Source of the DNA: Alcaligenaceae bacterium
GTDB lineage: Bacteria > Pseudomonadota > Gammaproteobacteria > Burkholderiales > Burkholderiaceae_B
Assembly (NCBI GenBank): GCA_012512545.1
Contig: JAAZDZ010000314.1
Span: forward strand, 1-18,284
Direction: 5' to 3'
Length of the DNA: 18,284 nt
Positions 1 through 7,066 of this stretch are shown piece after piece (position 1 is the first letter of the stretch; each line of letters opens with the position of its first letter). A program made the translations under genes and the position numbers. The notes below the pieces were generated by a model. The model was given only the letters and a program-made list of their open reading frames with translations, did no database searches and had not been told where the DNA came from.

Positions 1-732
1 CCCGCCACGCTGGTCCGGCTGGCGCAATCATTGGGTTATGAAGGCTGGGACGACATGCGGCAGGTGTTCGTGCGCAGCCTGCATCAGATGCCGCGCCGCT
101 ACGCTGAACAGGCGCAAGAAGTGGTGCGACGCCGCAGCACACGCGGCGCGCTGGGGCGTCATGTGGCGGCGCAAGTCAGCAATCTGCGCCTGCTTGAAGA
201 ACAGAACAGCACCAGACTGGCCGATGTAGTTCAGATACTGCAACGCGCCCGCCATGTCCACATAGCGGGTTTTCGTGCTTCACATGCCCCCGCCTACACT
301 CTGCATTATCTGTACGGCCTGTTCCGCAACTCAATATCCCTGGTACGTGGAGACGCCGGCCTGCTTGAAATGGAGCTGCGCTCGATGCAGCGTGGCGACG
401 CGGTTGTCATCATTGGTTTCGCGCCGTATTCCCGGGAAGGGCTGAGGGTCGCTGAAGCCGCTCAGGAACGCGGCTGCAAAATCATTGCCATCTGCGACAG
501 CGAAGTGGCACCAGCAGCCCGGCATGCCGAGGCCGCCTTGCTGTTTTCCACCGAAACTCCCGGCTTCTTTCCTTCGTCAGCTTCTGCCATGGTGCTGGTT
601 GAAGTGCTGGCCAGCCGCCTGCTGGGCAAGGCAGGCCCCCGGGCCATCGACGCCCTGGGCCTGGCAGAAGAGCAGTTGCATCGCAGCGGCGCCTATCTGG
701 GACCCGCCTCCGCTACAACAGGCTCTGAATGA
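1..732 (+). CDS. MurR/RpiR family transcriptional regulator, 5' end missing
   Basis: The reading frame is open from the first base, so the start lies upstream; 243 residues are visible. The first residues (PATLVRLAQSLGYEGWDDM) look like the end of the RpiR helix-turn-helix domain. The usual TTG/ATG codons inside this stretch are therefore unlikely to be the true start. From about residue 75 to 215 there is a SIS (sugar isomerase) fold, with the stretch VVIIGFAPYSREGLRVAEAA followed by IIAICDSEVAPAARHAEAALLFSTE. SIS domains of this family bind phosphosugars or related small metabolites and control DNA binding. The 3' end runs 20 bases into the convergent N-formylglutamate amidohydrolase gene. 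The ligand and target genes cannot be told from the sequence. The family call is firm. Confidence 0.88.
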   Translation, partial: PATLVRLAQSLGYEGWDDMRQVFVRSLHQMPRRYAEQAQEVVRRRSTRGALGRHVAAQVSNLRLLEEQNSTRLADVVQILQRARHVHIAGFRASHAPAYTLHYLYGLFRNSISLVRGDAGLLEMELRSMQRGDAVVIIGFAPYSREGLRVAEAAQERGCKIIAICDSEVAPAARHAEAALLFSTETPGFFPSSASAMVLVEVLASRLLGKAGPRAIDALGLAEEQLHRSGAYLGPASATTGSE

Positions 733-1573
733 ACTTGCGCAAATGCGCAAGCAGGCCATCGAGATCACGCTGCAAGGCATCGAAACCAGCGGCTTTTTCG
801 AATGTGCTCTCGTTCATGTAGAGCTTGCGGTTCAGTTCGATCTGCAAGCTGTGGCGATGTTCTGATGGCCGCCCCACCCGCGCCACCAGCGCCACCCCCT
901 TGAAAGGGTCGTTGCGGGCAACGCTGTAACCACAATTGCGCAGGTAGTCTTCGATAATGCCCGTAAGGGTTGGGTCGCATGTCGTGCCGTCGCGGTCGCC
1001 CAGCACGAAATCCGCCAGCTGTTTACCACTGTCCTGCTCAAGCGCCGCATACGAGTTCGATGGCATGGAATGAAGGTTCAGGTGCCACACCATGCCAAAA
1101 CGCTCTACCGCTGTGCTGATCTGGCGCCAGAGCGCCTGGTGATAGGGTTCGTAATAGGTGCTGATGCGGTTTTCAAGTTCGCCCACCCACAGCTTGCGGT
1201 CATACATGGGCCGGCCATTCACACTGTGCCAGAACAGGCCATAGCCGAGCCGCGATTTTTCCGTCGGGCGGACTTCGCTAGTCCAGGGTTCGGCCAGGAT
1301 ATTCGGGTCGATATCGTCCAGTTCCCGGTTGACATCAATATAGCTGCGGGGGAATTCCGCACATAGAAGCGTGCCGCCCTGCCGGGGAACCGAGCCCCAC
1401 AATGTATCTACATATGCGTCTTCCGCCCAGCGCAAAGCCGAAACGGGCAGAACCGTGTGGAAATCCTGGGGGTAGATGCAGCCGCTGTGAGGCGAATCGC
1501 ACACCAAAGGAATAGCTTCGACTGTCGGTGTCAGCAAGCGGTAGGGCTCGAACTCTGAATCTGCGAATTTCAT
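713..1573 (-). CDS. N-formylglutamate amidohydrolase family protein (HutG type)
   Basis: This 286-residue protein belongs to the N-formylglutamate amidohydrolase family, cytosolic zinc hydrolases. The family member HutG cleaves N-formyl-L-glutamate to formate and glutamate in the last step of one histidine degradation route. Conserved motifs are visible: SPHSG at residues 27-31, RSYIDVNRE at 76-84, NLHSMP at 166-171 and QIELNR at 244-249. The histidines and acidic residues in these blocks fit metal and substrate binding. The ATG at 1571-1573 has a GGAG 13 bases upstream and precedes the conserved N-terminus. No other hut gene (hutU, hutH, hutI, hutF) is in the window, so a role in histidine use is inferred from family only. 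A different N-formyl or N-acyl amino acid substrate is possible. Its last 20 bases overlap the 3' end of the rpiR-type gene on the opposite strand. Confidence 0.85.
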   Translation of the reverse strand: MKFADSEFEPYRLLTPTVEAIPLVCDSPHSGCIYPQDFHTVLPVSALRWAEDAYVDTLWGSVPRQGGTLLCAEFPRSYIDVNRELDDIDPNILAEPWTSEVRPTEKSRLGYGLFWHSVNGRPMYDRKLWVGELENRISTYYEPYHQALWRQISTAVERFGMVWHLNLHSMPSNSYAALEQDSGKQLADFVLGDRDGTTCDPTLTGIIEDYLRNCGYSVARNDPFKGVALVARVGRPSEHRHSLQIELNRKLYMNESTFEKAAGFDALQRDLDGLLAHLRKFIQSLL

Positions 1574-1670
1574 TGCTCACGGTCTCCGTGTAATGAGCGG
1601 GCTCAGATTTCACAGCAGCGATTGGCGTGCCTGCCAGCACAGCCGGGTACGGGAAGCCATTAATGCAGAA

Positions 1671-1699
1671 TGGCCCCATGCCATATCGGCATGAGGCCA
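1671..1699. other. Stem-loop downstream of the cytochrome c5 gene
   Basis: TGGCC-C-CATGCC, a five-base loop ATATC, then GGCATG-A-GGCCA: eleven paired bases with one C/A mismatch. It sits about 70 bases past the minus-strand cytochrome stop and about 100 bases before the amidohydrolase start. No run of T follows on either strand, so it is not a standard intrinsic terminator; it may still end or stabilise the cytochrome transcript. The rest of 1574-1770 shows nothing I can name. Confidence 0.35.
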
Positions 1700-1770
1700 G
1701 TGTAACGATGCAGGCCGCCCTGCAAGATAAGTATTTTCCCGGGCAGCCCTTGCGCCCGAACGCGTGTTGC

Positions 1771-2100
1771 CTACTGCGACTTGGCGACCATGTATTCCAC
1801 TGCGGCCTGCAGAGTCGCGTCATCCGCTTGTGTGGCCCCGCGCGGCGGCATGGCACCCTTGCCGTTGATGGTGATCTGCATCATGGCGTCCATGCCCTTT
1901 TCCGTCACGGTTGCCCATGCGGCCTTGTCACCCAGTTTGGGAGCACCCGCCACACCTGCCATATGACAGGCCAGGCAGGCTGATTTATACAGTTTTTCGC
2001 CCGCCGGGTTCACGGCTTCACCCTCCGCGGAAGCCAATGCAGGAACCATGCCTGCTGCCAGAACAACAACCGATGCGAATTTTGCCGAACGCTTGAACAT
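1771..2100 (-). CDS. Cytochrome c5 family protein, periplasmic monohaem
   Basis: This 109-residue protein begins with a basic then hydrophobic signal peptide and a likely cleavage after residue 25 (PALASA then EG). The mature protein is a single class I cytochrome c domain: haem attachment site CLACH at residues 42-46 and probable axial methionine in GAMPPRG (Met84), where c5-type cytochromes place it. The C-terminal helix ending in AAVEYMVAKSQ is typical. It should carry electrons in the periplasm between a bc1-type complex or donor and a terminal oxidase or reductase; the partner cannot be named. A good ribosome binding site, AGGAGA, lies 6 bases before the ATG. It is divergent from a Crp/Fnr regulator with about 200 bases between, so control by that regulator is plausible but only inferred. 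Confidence 0.9.
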   Translation of the reverse strand: MFKRSAKFASVVVLAAGMVPALASAEGEAVNPAGEKLYKSACLACHMAGVAGAPKLGDKAAWATVTEKGMDAMMQITINGKGAMPPRGATQADDATLQAAVEYMVAKSQ

Positions 2101-2301
2101 ATGGCTCTCCTGTGCCTGATTTGCCCGTATCGGCTTGCGCCGATCTTGTATAGCTGTATTTCACCGCAAACAGGCCGGTGCCTCTTTGTCCCACAACAAA
2201 TTCCCGACACGATTTCTCGGGTTTACCCTGCCCTGTCTGTTCCGCCACCCCGTCGCACTGCGGCCAACATCCACACTAGGCATAGGGTTTCAAGTGATAG
2301 A
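2101..2301. promoter_or_regulatory. Divergent intergenic region, cytochrome c5 / Crp-Fnr regulator
   Basis: This stretch should hold both promoters. I looked for the FNR/DNR consensus TTGAT-N4-ATCAA and found no good match. A perfect six-base stem-loop, ATCGGC-TTGC-GCCGAT (2129-2144), lies in the presumed 5' leader of the cytochrome transcript, 29 bases before its start. A TATACA-like -10 element for the minus strand is at about 2148-2155 but lacks a convincing -35. Promoter positions are therefore unresolved. Confidence 0.3.
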
Positions 2302-3072
2302 ATGGTTGTCCCGAACCCGCTGGACCCAGAGATGAGCCACAGCATTCCTCGTTCTCTTGTCAAGGACCTTGATCTTTTCCGCGCCGTTCCCGAACAGGAT
2401 CTGGACGCCGTGCTTGCCATTGCCCGGCCGATGCGCCTTGTTGCCGGAGACCCGGTCTTTCAGCAAGGGCAGAGCGCCGAGCAGTTCTTCATTCTGCTGC
2501 ACGGCCATCTGAAAGTCGTCCAGACCACCGCTGAAGGCGAACAGGTCATGGTCCGCTATGTCATTCCAGGCGAAGTCTTCGGCATTGCCAAAGCCATGCG
2601 GCGCCCCACTTACCCGGCCTCCTGCATGGCGGTCGAAGAAAGCATTGTGCTGGCCTGGCCCTCTTCCGAATGGGACCACTTCATGACAGGCAACCTGCAG
2701 TTTGCGGCCAATGCGCTGCAAGCGGTCGGCCAACGCCTGCAAGATGCCCAAACCCGCATCAAAGAACTTTCCACCGAAGAAGTCGAACAGCGGGTGGCCC
2801 GCTGCATCCTGCGGCTGGTCGATTCCTCTGGCGAAAAAACCGAAGACGGCATCGCCATCAACTTTCCCATCACCCGTCAGGAAATCGCCGAAATGACCGG
2901 CACCACGCTGCATACGGTCAGCCGTCTGCTGAGCGCCTGGAAAGAACGCGGCATGGTCAATACAGGCAGAAAACTTGTGATCGTGCGCAAGATGGATGAT
3001 CTCATCCGCCTGGCTGAAGGCAATTTATCTGACAGCGCCAATAAACCGGCCGCACGGAAAAACCCCGTATAG
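2302..3072 (+). CDS. Crp/Fnr family transcriptional regulator
   Basis: At 256 residues this has the family's usual layout. An N-terminal cyclic-nucleotide-binding-like beta barrel spans about residues 25-145, with PGEVFGIAKAM in its core. A long dimerisation helix follows at about 135-160, then a C-terminal winged helix with TRQEIAEMTGTTLHTVSRLLSAWKERGMV at 191-219. Only two cysteines are present (108 and 168), so the FNR four-cysteine iron-sulfur cluster is absent. The recognition-helix region resembles DNR/NnrR-type regulators, which respond to nitric oxide through haem, but the ligand cannot be read from sequence. The frame is open back to 2101. I chose the ATG at 2302 because the family N-terminus starts near here; the ATG at 2332 is equally possible, and neither has a good ribosome binding site. 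It ends 11 bases before the convergent SUMF1-type gene. Confidence 0.88.
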   Translation: MVVPNPLDPEMSHSIPRSLVKDLDLFRAVPEQDLDAVLAIARPMRLVAGDPVFQQGQSAEQFFILLHGHLKVVQTTAEGEQVMVRYVIPGEVFGIAKAMRRPTYPASCMAVEESIVLAWPSSEWDHFMTGNLQFAANALQAVGQRLQDAQTRIKELSTEEVEQRVARCILRLVDSSGEKTEDGIAINFPITRQEIAEMTGTTLHTVSRLLSAWKERGMVNTGRKLVIVRKMDDLIRLAEGNLSDSANKPAARKNPV

Positions 3073-3083
3073 CCGATCTGAAT

Positions 3084-3914
3084 TCATTCCTCGGCAACCA
3101 GCCGTATACCCAGGTTGGCGGGCGGTATGCCTACAGAGCACGCACCCGCCTTGGGGTCGCGCATGAAGTTGGTGATCAGGCTGGGGTGCGAGCCGCCTAC
3201 TACGCGTATGCCGCAGTTCTCGATGGAAGGCATCAGTTCGTTACCCTGCGAGTCGTGGTAATTCACAACATAGCAGGTGTCTGTCCAGTCCCACACATTA
3301 CCGCCAATATCCTGCACGCCCGCTTTGGTTGTGCTGAAGGTGCCGAACGGCTTGGGGTTGGGGTCTGAGGCTGATTTGCGCTGGGCTTCCAGCGCGTATT
3401 CCGCCAGCCAGCGCTGGGCAGGGTTGCTGGAATCGTAGATATCCAGACGCTCGTCCTCAGAAAAAAGCTCTCCGGCGAGCAGCACCCATTCCGCATAAGT
3501 AGGCAAGCGGTAGTGGCGGCCCGTATGCCCGCTATACCAGCGCGCGTAATCCTGGGCGTCTTCCCAGCTCACCCCCACGACAGGCATGTCGGGTGCAACG
3601 TTATTGCGTATGGTCTTGTGCAACGGACGGCAGCCGCTTTCGCTTACGCACTGCGCGTATTCGGCCTGGCTGACCTGCCGCTTCATGACGAGAATCGGCT
3701 TATCAAAGCTGGCGCGCACGCGATGCGGCAGGGCGGGCTGGCCATCTACCAGGCCGCCATCGGTGGTGTAGTATTCGACTTCGCCGGGCGCAATGACGGC
3801 AAGGTGATCGGGCACGTTTTCGGCGGCCACATGCAGGCCGGGCACAGCAAGCGCGATAAAACCACCCCAAAGGGCCAGACGAGCGAGAGAAAAACGAGTT
3901 GCGAACAGTCGCAT
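3084..3914 (-). CDS. Exported SUMF1/formylglycine-generating-enzyme-fold protein, probably not an FGE
   Basis: This 276-residue protein has an N-terminal signal sequence, with cleavage likely near residues 30-31 (LHVAA-EN). The rest is a SUMF1-type C-type-lectin-like domain: PVVGVSWEDAQDYARW at 111-126, RLPTYAEW at 136-143, DIGGNVWDW at 202-210, RVVGGSH at 237-243 and LGIRLV at the end. True formylglycine-generating enzymes have two catalytic cysteines just after the GGS motif; here that segment is HPSLITNF, with none. Five other cysteines (89, 95, 214, 234, 259) could form periplasmic disulfides. SUMF1-fold proteins also occur as NirV next to nitrite reductases and as ergothioneine or pyoverdine enzymes, so the fold alone does not give a function. 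It follows pntB by 117 bases on the same strand and faces a Crp/Fnr regulator. AAGGA lies 7 bases before the ATG. Confidence 0.82.
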   Translation of the reverse strand: MRLFATRFSLARLALWGGFIALAVPGLHVAAENVPDHLAVIAPGEVEYYTTDGGLVDGQPALPHRVRASFDKPILVMKRQVSQAEYAQCVSESGCRPLHKTIRNNVAPDMPVVGVSWEDAQDYARWYSGHTGRHYRLPTYAEWVLLAGELFSEDERLDIYDSSNPAQRWLAEYALEAQRKSASDPNPKPFGTFSTTKAGVQDIGGNVWDWTDTCYVVNYHDSQGNELMPSIENCGIRVVGGSHPSLITNFMRDPKAGACSVGIPPANLGIRLVAEE

Positions 3915-3932
3915 GGCAGTCCTTGTCTTCTT

Positions 3933-3955
3933 GCGGGCCGCCTTACGCGACCCGC
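3933..3955 (-). other. Stem-loop in the pntB to SUMF1-gene spacer
   Basis: Read on the minus strand: GCGGGUCGC, loop GUAAG, GCGGCCCGC. This gives nine pairs including one U-G wobble. The same bases on the plus strand would have a C/A mismatch, so the structure is better as minus-strand RNA, the transcribed direction. It lies between pntB and the SUMF1-type gene, just upstream of the latter's AAGGA. No T-run follows. It may be an intercistronic stabiliser or a weak terminator. Confidence 0.4.
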
Positions 3956-4031
3956 CATGAATTCATTGGACCACAAGCGTTGTAAGCAATCTTTGCGCCA
4001 GCACAAGTTCAAGACTGAAGCATTCGCCTCA

Positions 4032-5453
4032 TCATTCGACGGCTTTGGTCATGTCCTCCACGACTTTCTTGGCATCGCCAAACACCATCATGGTTTTATC
4101 CATGTAGAACAGTTCGTTGTCCAGGCCCGCATAGCCCGCGGCCATGGAGCGCTTGTTGACGATGACAGTCTTGGCTTTATAGGCTTCAAGAATGGGCATG
4201 CCATAAATGGGTGAGCCTTTCTGCAAGGCTGCGGGGTTGACTACATCGTTGGCCCCCAGCACGATGGCGACATCCACCTGCCCGAACTCGCTGTTGATGT
4301 CTTCCATTTCAAAGACCTGATCGTAAGGCACTTCCGCCTCGGCCAGCAGCACATTCATGTGGCCCGGCATGCGGCCAGCCACCGGGTGGATGGCATAGCG
4401 AACGCTCACGCCCAGCGCCTGAAGTTTTTCAGCCAGTTCCTTGACGGCATGCTGGGCGCGCGCCACTGCCAGGCCGTAGCCGGGCACGATCACGACGGTT
4501 TCAGCATTGCCCAGAATGAAAGCGGCATCATCGGCGCTGCCACTCTTGACGCTGCGCTGCTGCCCGTCGCCTGCCGCGGCCGTGGATTCTTCGCCGCCGA
4601 AACCGCCCAGAATCACGCTGAAGAACGAGCGGTTCATAGCCTTGCACATGATGTAGCTCAGGATGGCGCCTGACGACCCCACCAGCGAGCCCGCAATAAT
4701 GAGCATGGAGTTGTTCAGACTGAAACCAATGCCTGCCGCCGCCCAGCCGGAATAGCTGTTGAGCATGGACACCACCACCGGCATATCGGCCCCGCCGATG
4801 GGAATGATGATGAGCACTCCCAAAGCAAAGCCCAGGGCGATCACCAGCACAATATCCAGCCAGTTCTGCGAATGCCAGAAACTGAAAATGAAGAACAGCG
4901 TGGCCAGACCCAGCACGGCATTGATCAGATGCTGGCCCTTGAACTGCACCGGCGCCCCTTGAAACAGACGGAATTTGTACTTGCCACTGAGTTTGCCAAA
5001 GGCAATGACGGAACCGGTGAAAGTGACAGCACCGATAAAAGCCCCCAACGCCAGCTCGATACGGTTGCCGCCGGGAATCAGGCCCCCAGGTTCGGCAATC
5101 TGGAAGGCCCAGGGTTCGGCCACGGCCGCAACGGCAATGAATACCGCCGCCAGGCCGATCATGCTGTGCATGAAGGCCACAAGTTCGGGCATTTTCGTCA
5201 TTTCGACGCGCTGCGCCATGATGGTGCCGATAGTGCCGCCAACCAGCAGGCCAAGCAGCACCCACCCCAGGCCCAGCGCCGAACCCGCCAGCGTTATGAT
5301 GAGCCCCGCCGTGGTGAACATGGCGATGGCCATGCCGACCATGCCAAAGACATTGCCCCGTATCGACGTCGTGGGGTGCGACAGGCCCTTGAGCGCCTGA
5401 ATGAAGCAGACCGAGGCAACCAAGTACAGGAAGACAACCAGATTCATGCTCAT
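4032..5453 (-). CDS. pntB: NAD(P) transhydrogenase subunit beta
   Basis: This inner-membrane subunit of proton-translocating transhydrogenase contains the transmembrane domain (dII) and the NADP(H)-binding domain (dIII). The enzyme uses the proton gradient to pass hydride from NADH to NADP+. The 473-residue length is normal. Residues 1-285 hold about eight or nine hydrophobic helices, followed by a polar linker (286-315). dIII carries the NADP motifs VPGYGLAVARAQ at 323-334, AIHPVAGRMPGHMNVLLAEA at 354-373 and GANDVVNPAA at 400-409, plus VNKRSMAAGYAG at 432-443. The start overlaps the pntAB stop by four bases (ATGA), indicating translational coupling. GGAG lies about 10 bases upstream. Confidence 0.97.
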   Translation of the reverse strand: MSMNLVVFLYLVASVCFIQALKGLSHPTTSIRGNVFGMVGMAIAMFTTAGLIITLAGSALGLGWVLLGLLVGGTIGTIMAQRVEMTKMPELVAFMHSMIGLAAVFIAVAAVAEPWAFQIAEPGGLIPGGNRIELALGAFIGAVTFTGSVIAFGKLSGKYKFRLFQGAPVQFKGQHLINAVLGLATLFFIFSFWHSQNWLDIVLVIALGFALGVLIIIPIGGADMPVVVSMLNSYSGWAAAGIGFSLNNSMLIIAGSLVGSSGAILSYIMCKAMNRSFFSVILGGFGGEESTAAAGDGQQRSVKSGSADDAAFILGNAETVVIVPGYGLAVARAQHAVKELAEKLQALGVSVRYAIHPVAGRMPGHMNVLLAEAEVPYDQVFEMEDINSEFGQVDVAIVLGANDVVNPAALQKGSPIYGMPILEAYKAKTVIVNKRSMAAGYAGLDNELFYMDKTMMVFGDAKKVVEDMTKAVE

Positions 5454-5776
5454 TTGGAGTCTCCTTGGGCGGCGGCAGGGGCTTTACGTTCTTTCTTCTT
5501 GAACATTTCCAGCATGCGCCGGGTCACCAGAAAGCCGCCAAAGACATTGACTGCCGCCAACGCCACCGCCAACACTCCCATGGTTTTACCCAGAGGGGTT
5601 TCCGTCAGGGCCGCAGCCAGCATGGCGCCGACGATGACAATCGCCGAAATCGCATTGGTCACTGCCATGAGCGGCGTATGCAAAGCGGGCGTGACATTCC
5701 AGACCACGTGATACCCCACGTAGATGGCCAGCACAAAAATGATGAAGTTCATCAAGAGGGGGGAGATCGCATCCAT
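5450..5776 (-). CDS. pntAB: NAD(P) transhydrogenase subunit alpha, membrane part
   Basis: This 108-residue protein is the membrane portion of the alpha subunit encoded separately, as in the three-subunit transhydrogenase of Rhodospirillum rubrum; in E. coli it is fused to PntA. It has three hydrophobic segments at about residues 8-25, 40-60 and 64-85, with the conserved YHVVWNVTPALHTPLMAVTNAISAIV across the first two. It ends in a short basic tail (KKKERKAPAAAQGDSK). It overlaps pntB by four bases and follows pntAA by 44 bases, so the three genes are one operon. AGGG before the ATG gives a modest ribosome binding site. Confidence 0.96.
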   Translation of the reverse strand: MDAISPLLMNFIIFVLAIYVGYHVVWNVTPALHTPLMAVTNAISAIVIVGAMLAAALTETPLGKTMGVLAVALAAVNVFGGFLVTRRMLEMFKKKERKAPAAAQGDSK

Positions 5777-5820
5777 GTTTCAGTCCCTTCAGCCAGGCGG
5801 CATGCGTTTATTTAAATTGT

Positions 5821-6954
5821 TCAGGCCCTGAGGACTTTTCCTTCCTGGGTCATCAGGCAGGCCGTAACGATGTCATCGTCGGCGGGCAGTTGTATCTGGG
5901 CAGCTTCGGGTGGCAATACCAGTTTGAGAAAATCCAGCACATTGCGCGCATACAGGCTGGAGCTGTCTGCAGCGACCATGGCGGGCAGGTTGGTGTAGCC
6001 AATGAGCGTGACATCGTGCTTGCGCACGACCTGATCCGTTTCCGTGAGCGGGCAGTTGCCGCCCACGCCATCCGGCCCCCGGCCCGCCGCGATATCAACA
6101 ATCACCGAGCCCGGCTTCATGGATTTCACCATATCTTCGGAGATGAGCACCGGCGCCGCGCGGCCTGGAATCAGCGCTGTGGAAATCACGACATCGGCCT
6201 GAGCGACGCGCTTGGCGACTTCGGCCTGCTGGCGATCCAGCCAGCTTTGCGGCATGGGGCGGGCATAGCCCCCGACCCCTTCGGCGGCTTCGCGCTCTTC
6301 GTCGGTTTCGTAGGGAACATCAATGAATTTGCCGCCCAGCGATTCGACCTGTTCCTTGACAGAGGGCCGCACATCGGAGGCTTCGATGACTGCGCCCAGG
6401 CGTTTGGCTGTGGCGATGGCCTGCAAACCAGCCACTCCCACCCCCAGCACAACCACACGCGCAGCCTTGATGGTGCCGGCGGCCGTCATGAGCATGGGAA
6501 ACAAGCGCTGGTATTCGTTGGCGGCCAGCATGACGGCCTTGTAACCCGCCACGTTGGCCTGGCTGGACAGGACATCCATGCTCTGCGCCCGCGTTGTGCG
6601 CGGCGCGGCTTCCAGCGCAAAGGAAGTCAGGCCCGCAGTGGCCAGGCGCTGTAACCCTTCGGTATCGAAAGGGTTGAGCATGCCGACCAGCGTGGCGCCT
6701 GGTTTCATGGCAGACAGTTCCGCCACGCCGGGAGCCTGCACCTTGAGGACGAGATCGGCCCCCAAAGCGGTTTGGGCATCGACGATTTCAGCCCCCGCCG
6801 CGCGATAGGCTTCATCTACAGCGCTGGCTGCAACCCCCGCGCCCGACTGTACTTGCACCACATGACCCTGGGCCACCAGCTTTTTGACTGTTTCAGGCGT
6901 TGCCGCCACCCGGGTTTCTCCAGCCGCCGTCTCGGCGGGTACGCCTATCTGCAT
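5821..6954 (-). CDS. pntAA: NAD(P) transhydrogenase subunit alpha, soluble NAD-binding part
   Basis: This 377-residue protein is the soluble NAD(H)-binding domain (dI) of transhydrogenase. It resembles alanine dehydrogenase: an N-terminal half starting IGVPAETAAGETRVAATP, the loop RTTRAQSMDVLSSQA at 119-133, and a Rossmann fold with VVVLGVGVAGLQAIATAKRLGA at 167-188 followed by EASDVR. I chose the ATG at 6952-6954, which gives MQIGVPAE and has GGAG about 7 bases upstream. The frame stays open to a TTG at 6966, but that start would lack support. It is the first gene of pntAA-pntAB-pntB; dI binds NADH at the cytoplasmic face and hands hydride to dIII of PntB. Confidence 0.96.
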   Translation of the reverse strand: MQIGVPAETAAGETRVAATPETVKKLVAQGHVVQVQSGAGVAASAVDEAYRAAGAEIVDAQTALGADLVLKVQAPGVAELSAMKPGATLVGMLNPFDTEGLQRLATAGLTSFALEAAPRTTRAQSMDVLSSQANVAGYKAVMLAANEYQRLFPMLMTAAGTIKAARVVVLGVGVAGLQAIATAKRLGAVIEASDVRPSVKEQVESLGGKFIDVPYETDEEREAAEGVGGYARPMPQSWLDRQQAEVAKRVAQADVVISTALIPGRAAPVLISEDMVKSMKPGSVIVDIAAGRGPDGVGGNCPLTETDQVVRKHDVTLIGYTNLPAMVAADSSSLYARNVLDFLKLVLPPEAAQIQLPADDDIVTACLMTQEGKVLRA

Positions 6955-6965
6955 GTCCCACTCCA

Positions 6966-6996
6966 ATTATCGAGTTCGGGAATTTTGACACAAAAT
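6966..6996 (-). promoter_or_regulatory. pntAA: Possible pnt promoter with embedded inverted repeat
   Basis: On the minus strand there is GATAAT (6966-6971), 16 bases after TTGTGT (6988-6993). The -35 overlaps a perfect inverted repeat ATTTTG-TGT-CAAAAT (6982-6996). The -10 matches the consensus in five of six positions; the -35 in only three. A start point 6-7 bases past the -10 would fall almost at the pntAA ATG, giving a very short leader, which weakens the promoter reading. The repeat could be an operator. The remainder of the lipA-pntAA spacer shows nothing else clear. Confidence 0.3.
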
Positions 6997-7066
6997 GCGT
7001 CCATCCAGATGTTTACTACGGCTTGGGCCGCCAGCGCAATGCCTGGCGGGTTCCTGGAGCGCGTGG

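Noticed and set aside
2101..2301. FNR/DNR box (TTGAT-N4-ATCAA) between cytochrome c5 and the Crp/Fnr gene
   Set aside because: No stretch has both half-sites with the right spacing.
4872..5711. Long plus-strand open frame opposite pntB/pntAB
   Set aside because: It crosses two well-supported genes, has a low-complexity charged composition (many His, Arg, Gln) and no recognisable domain. It is the usual shadow of high-GC coding sequence.
5890..6654. 254-codon plus-strand open frame opposite pntAA
   Set aside because: Antisense to an intact NAD-binding subunit; no domain or ribosome binding site.
6985..7017. TTGACA plus-strand promoter in the lipA-pntAA spacer
   Set aside because: No acceptable -10 at 16-18 bases, and no plus-strand gene follows.
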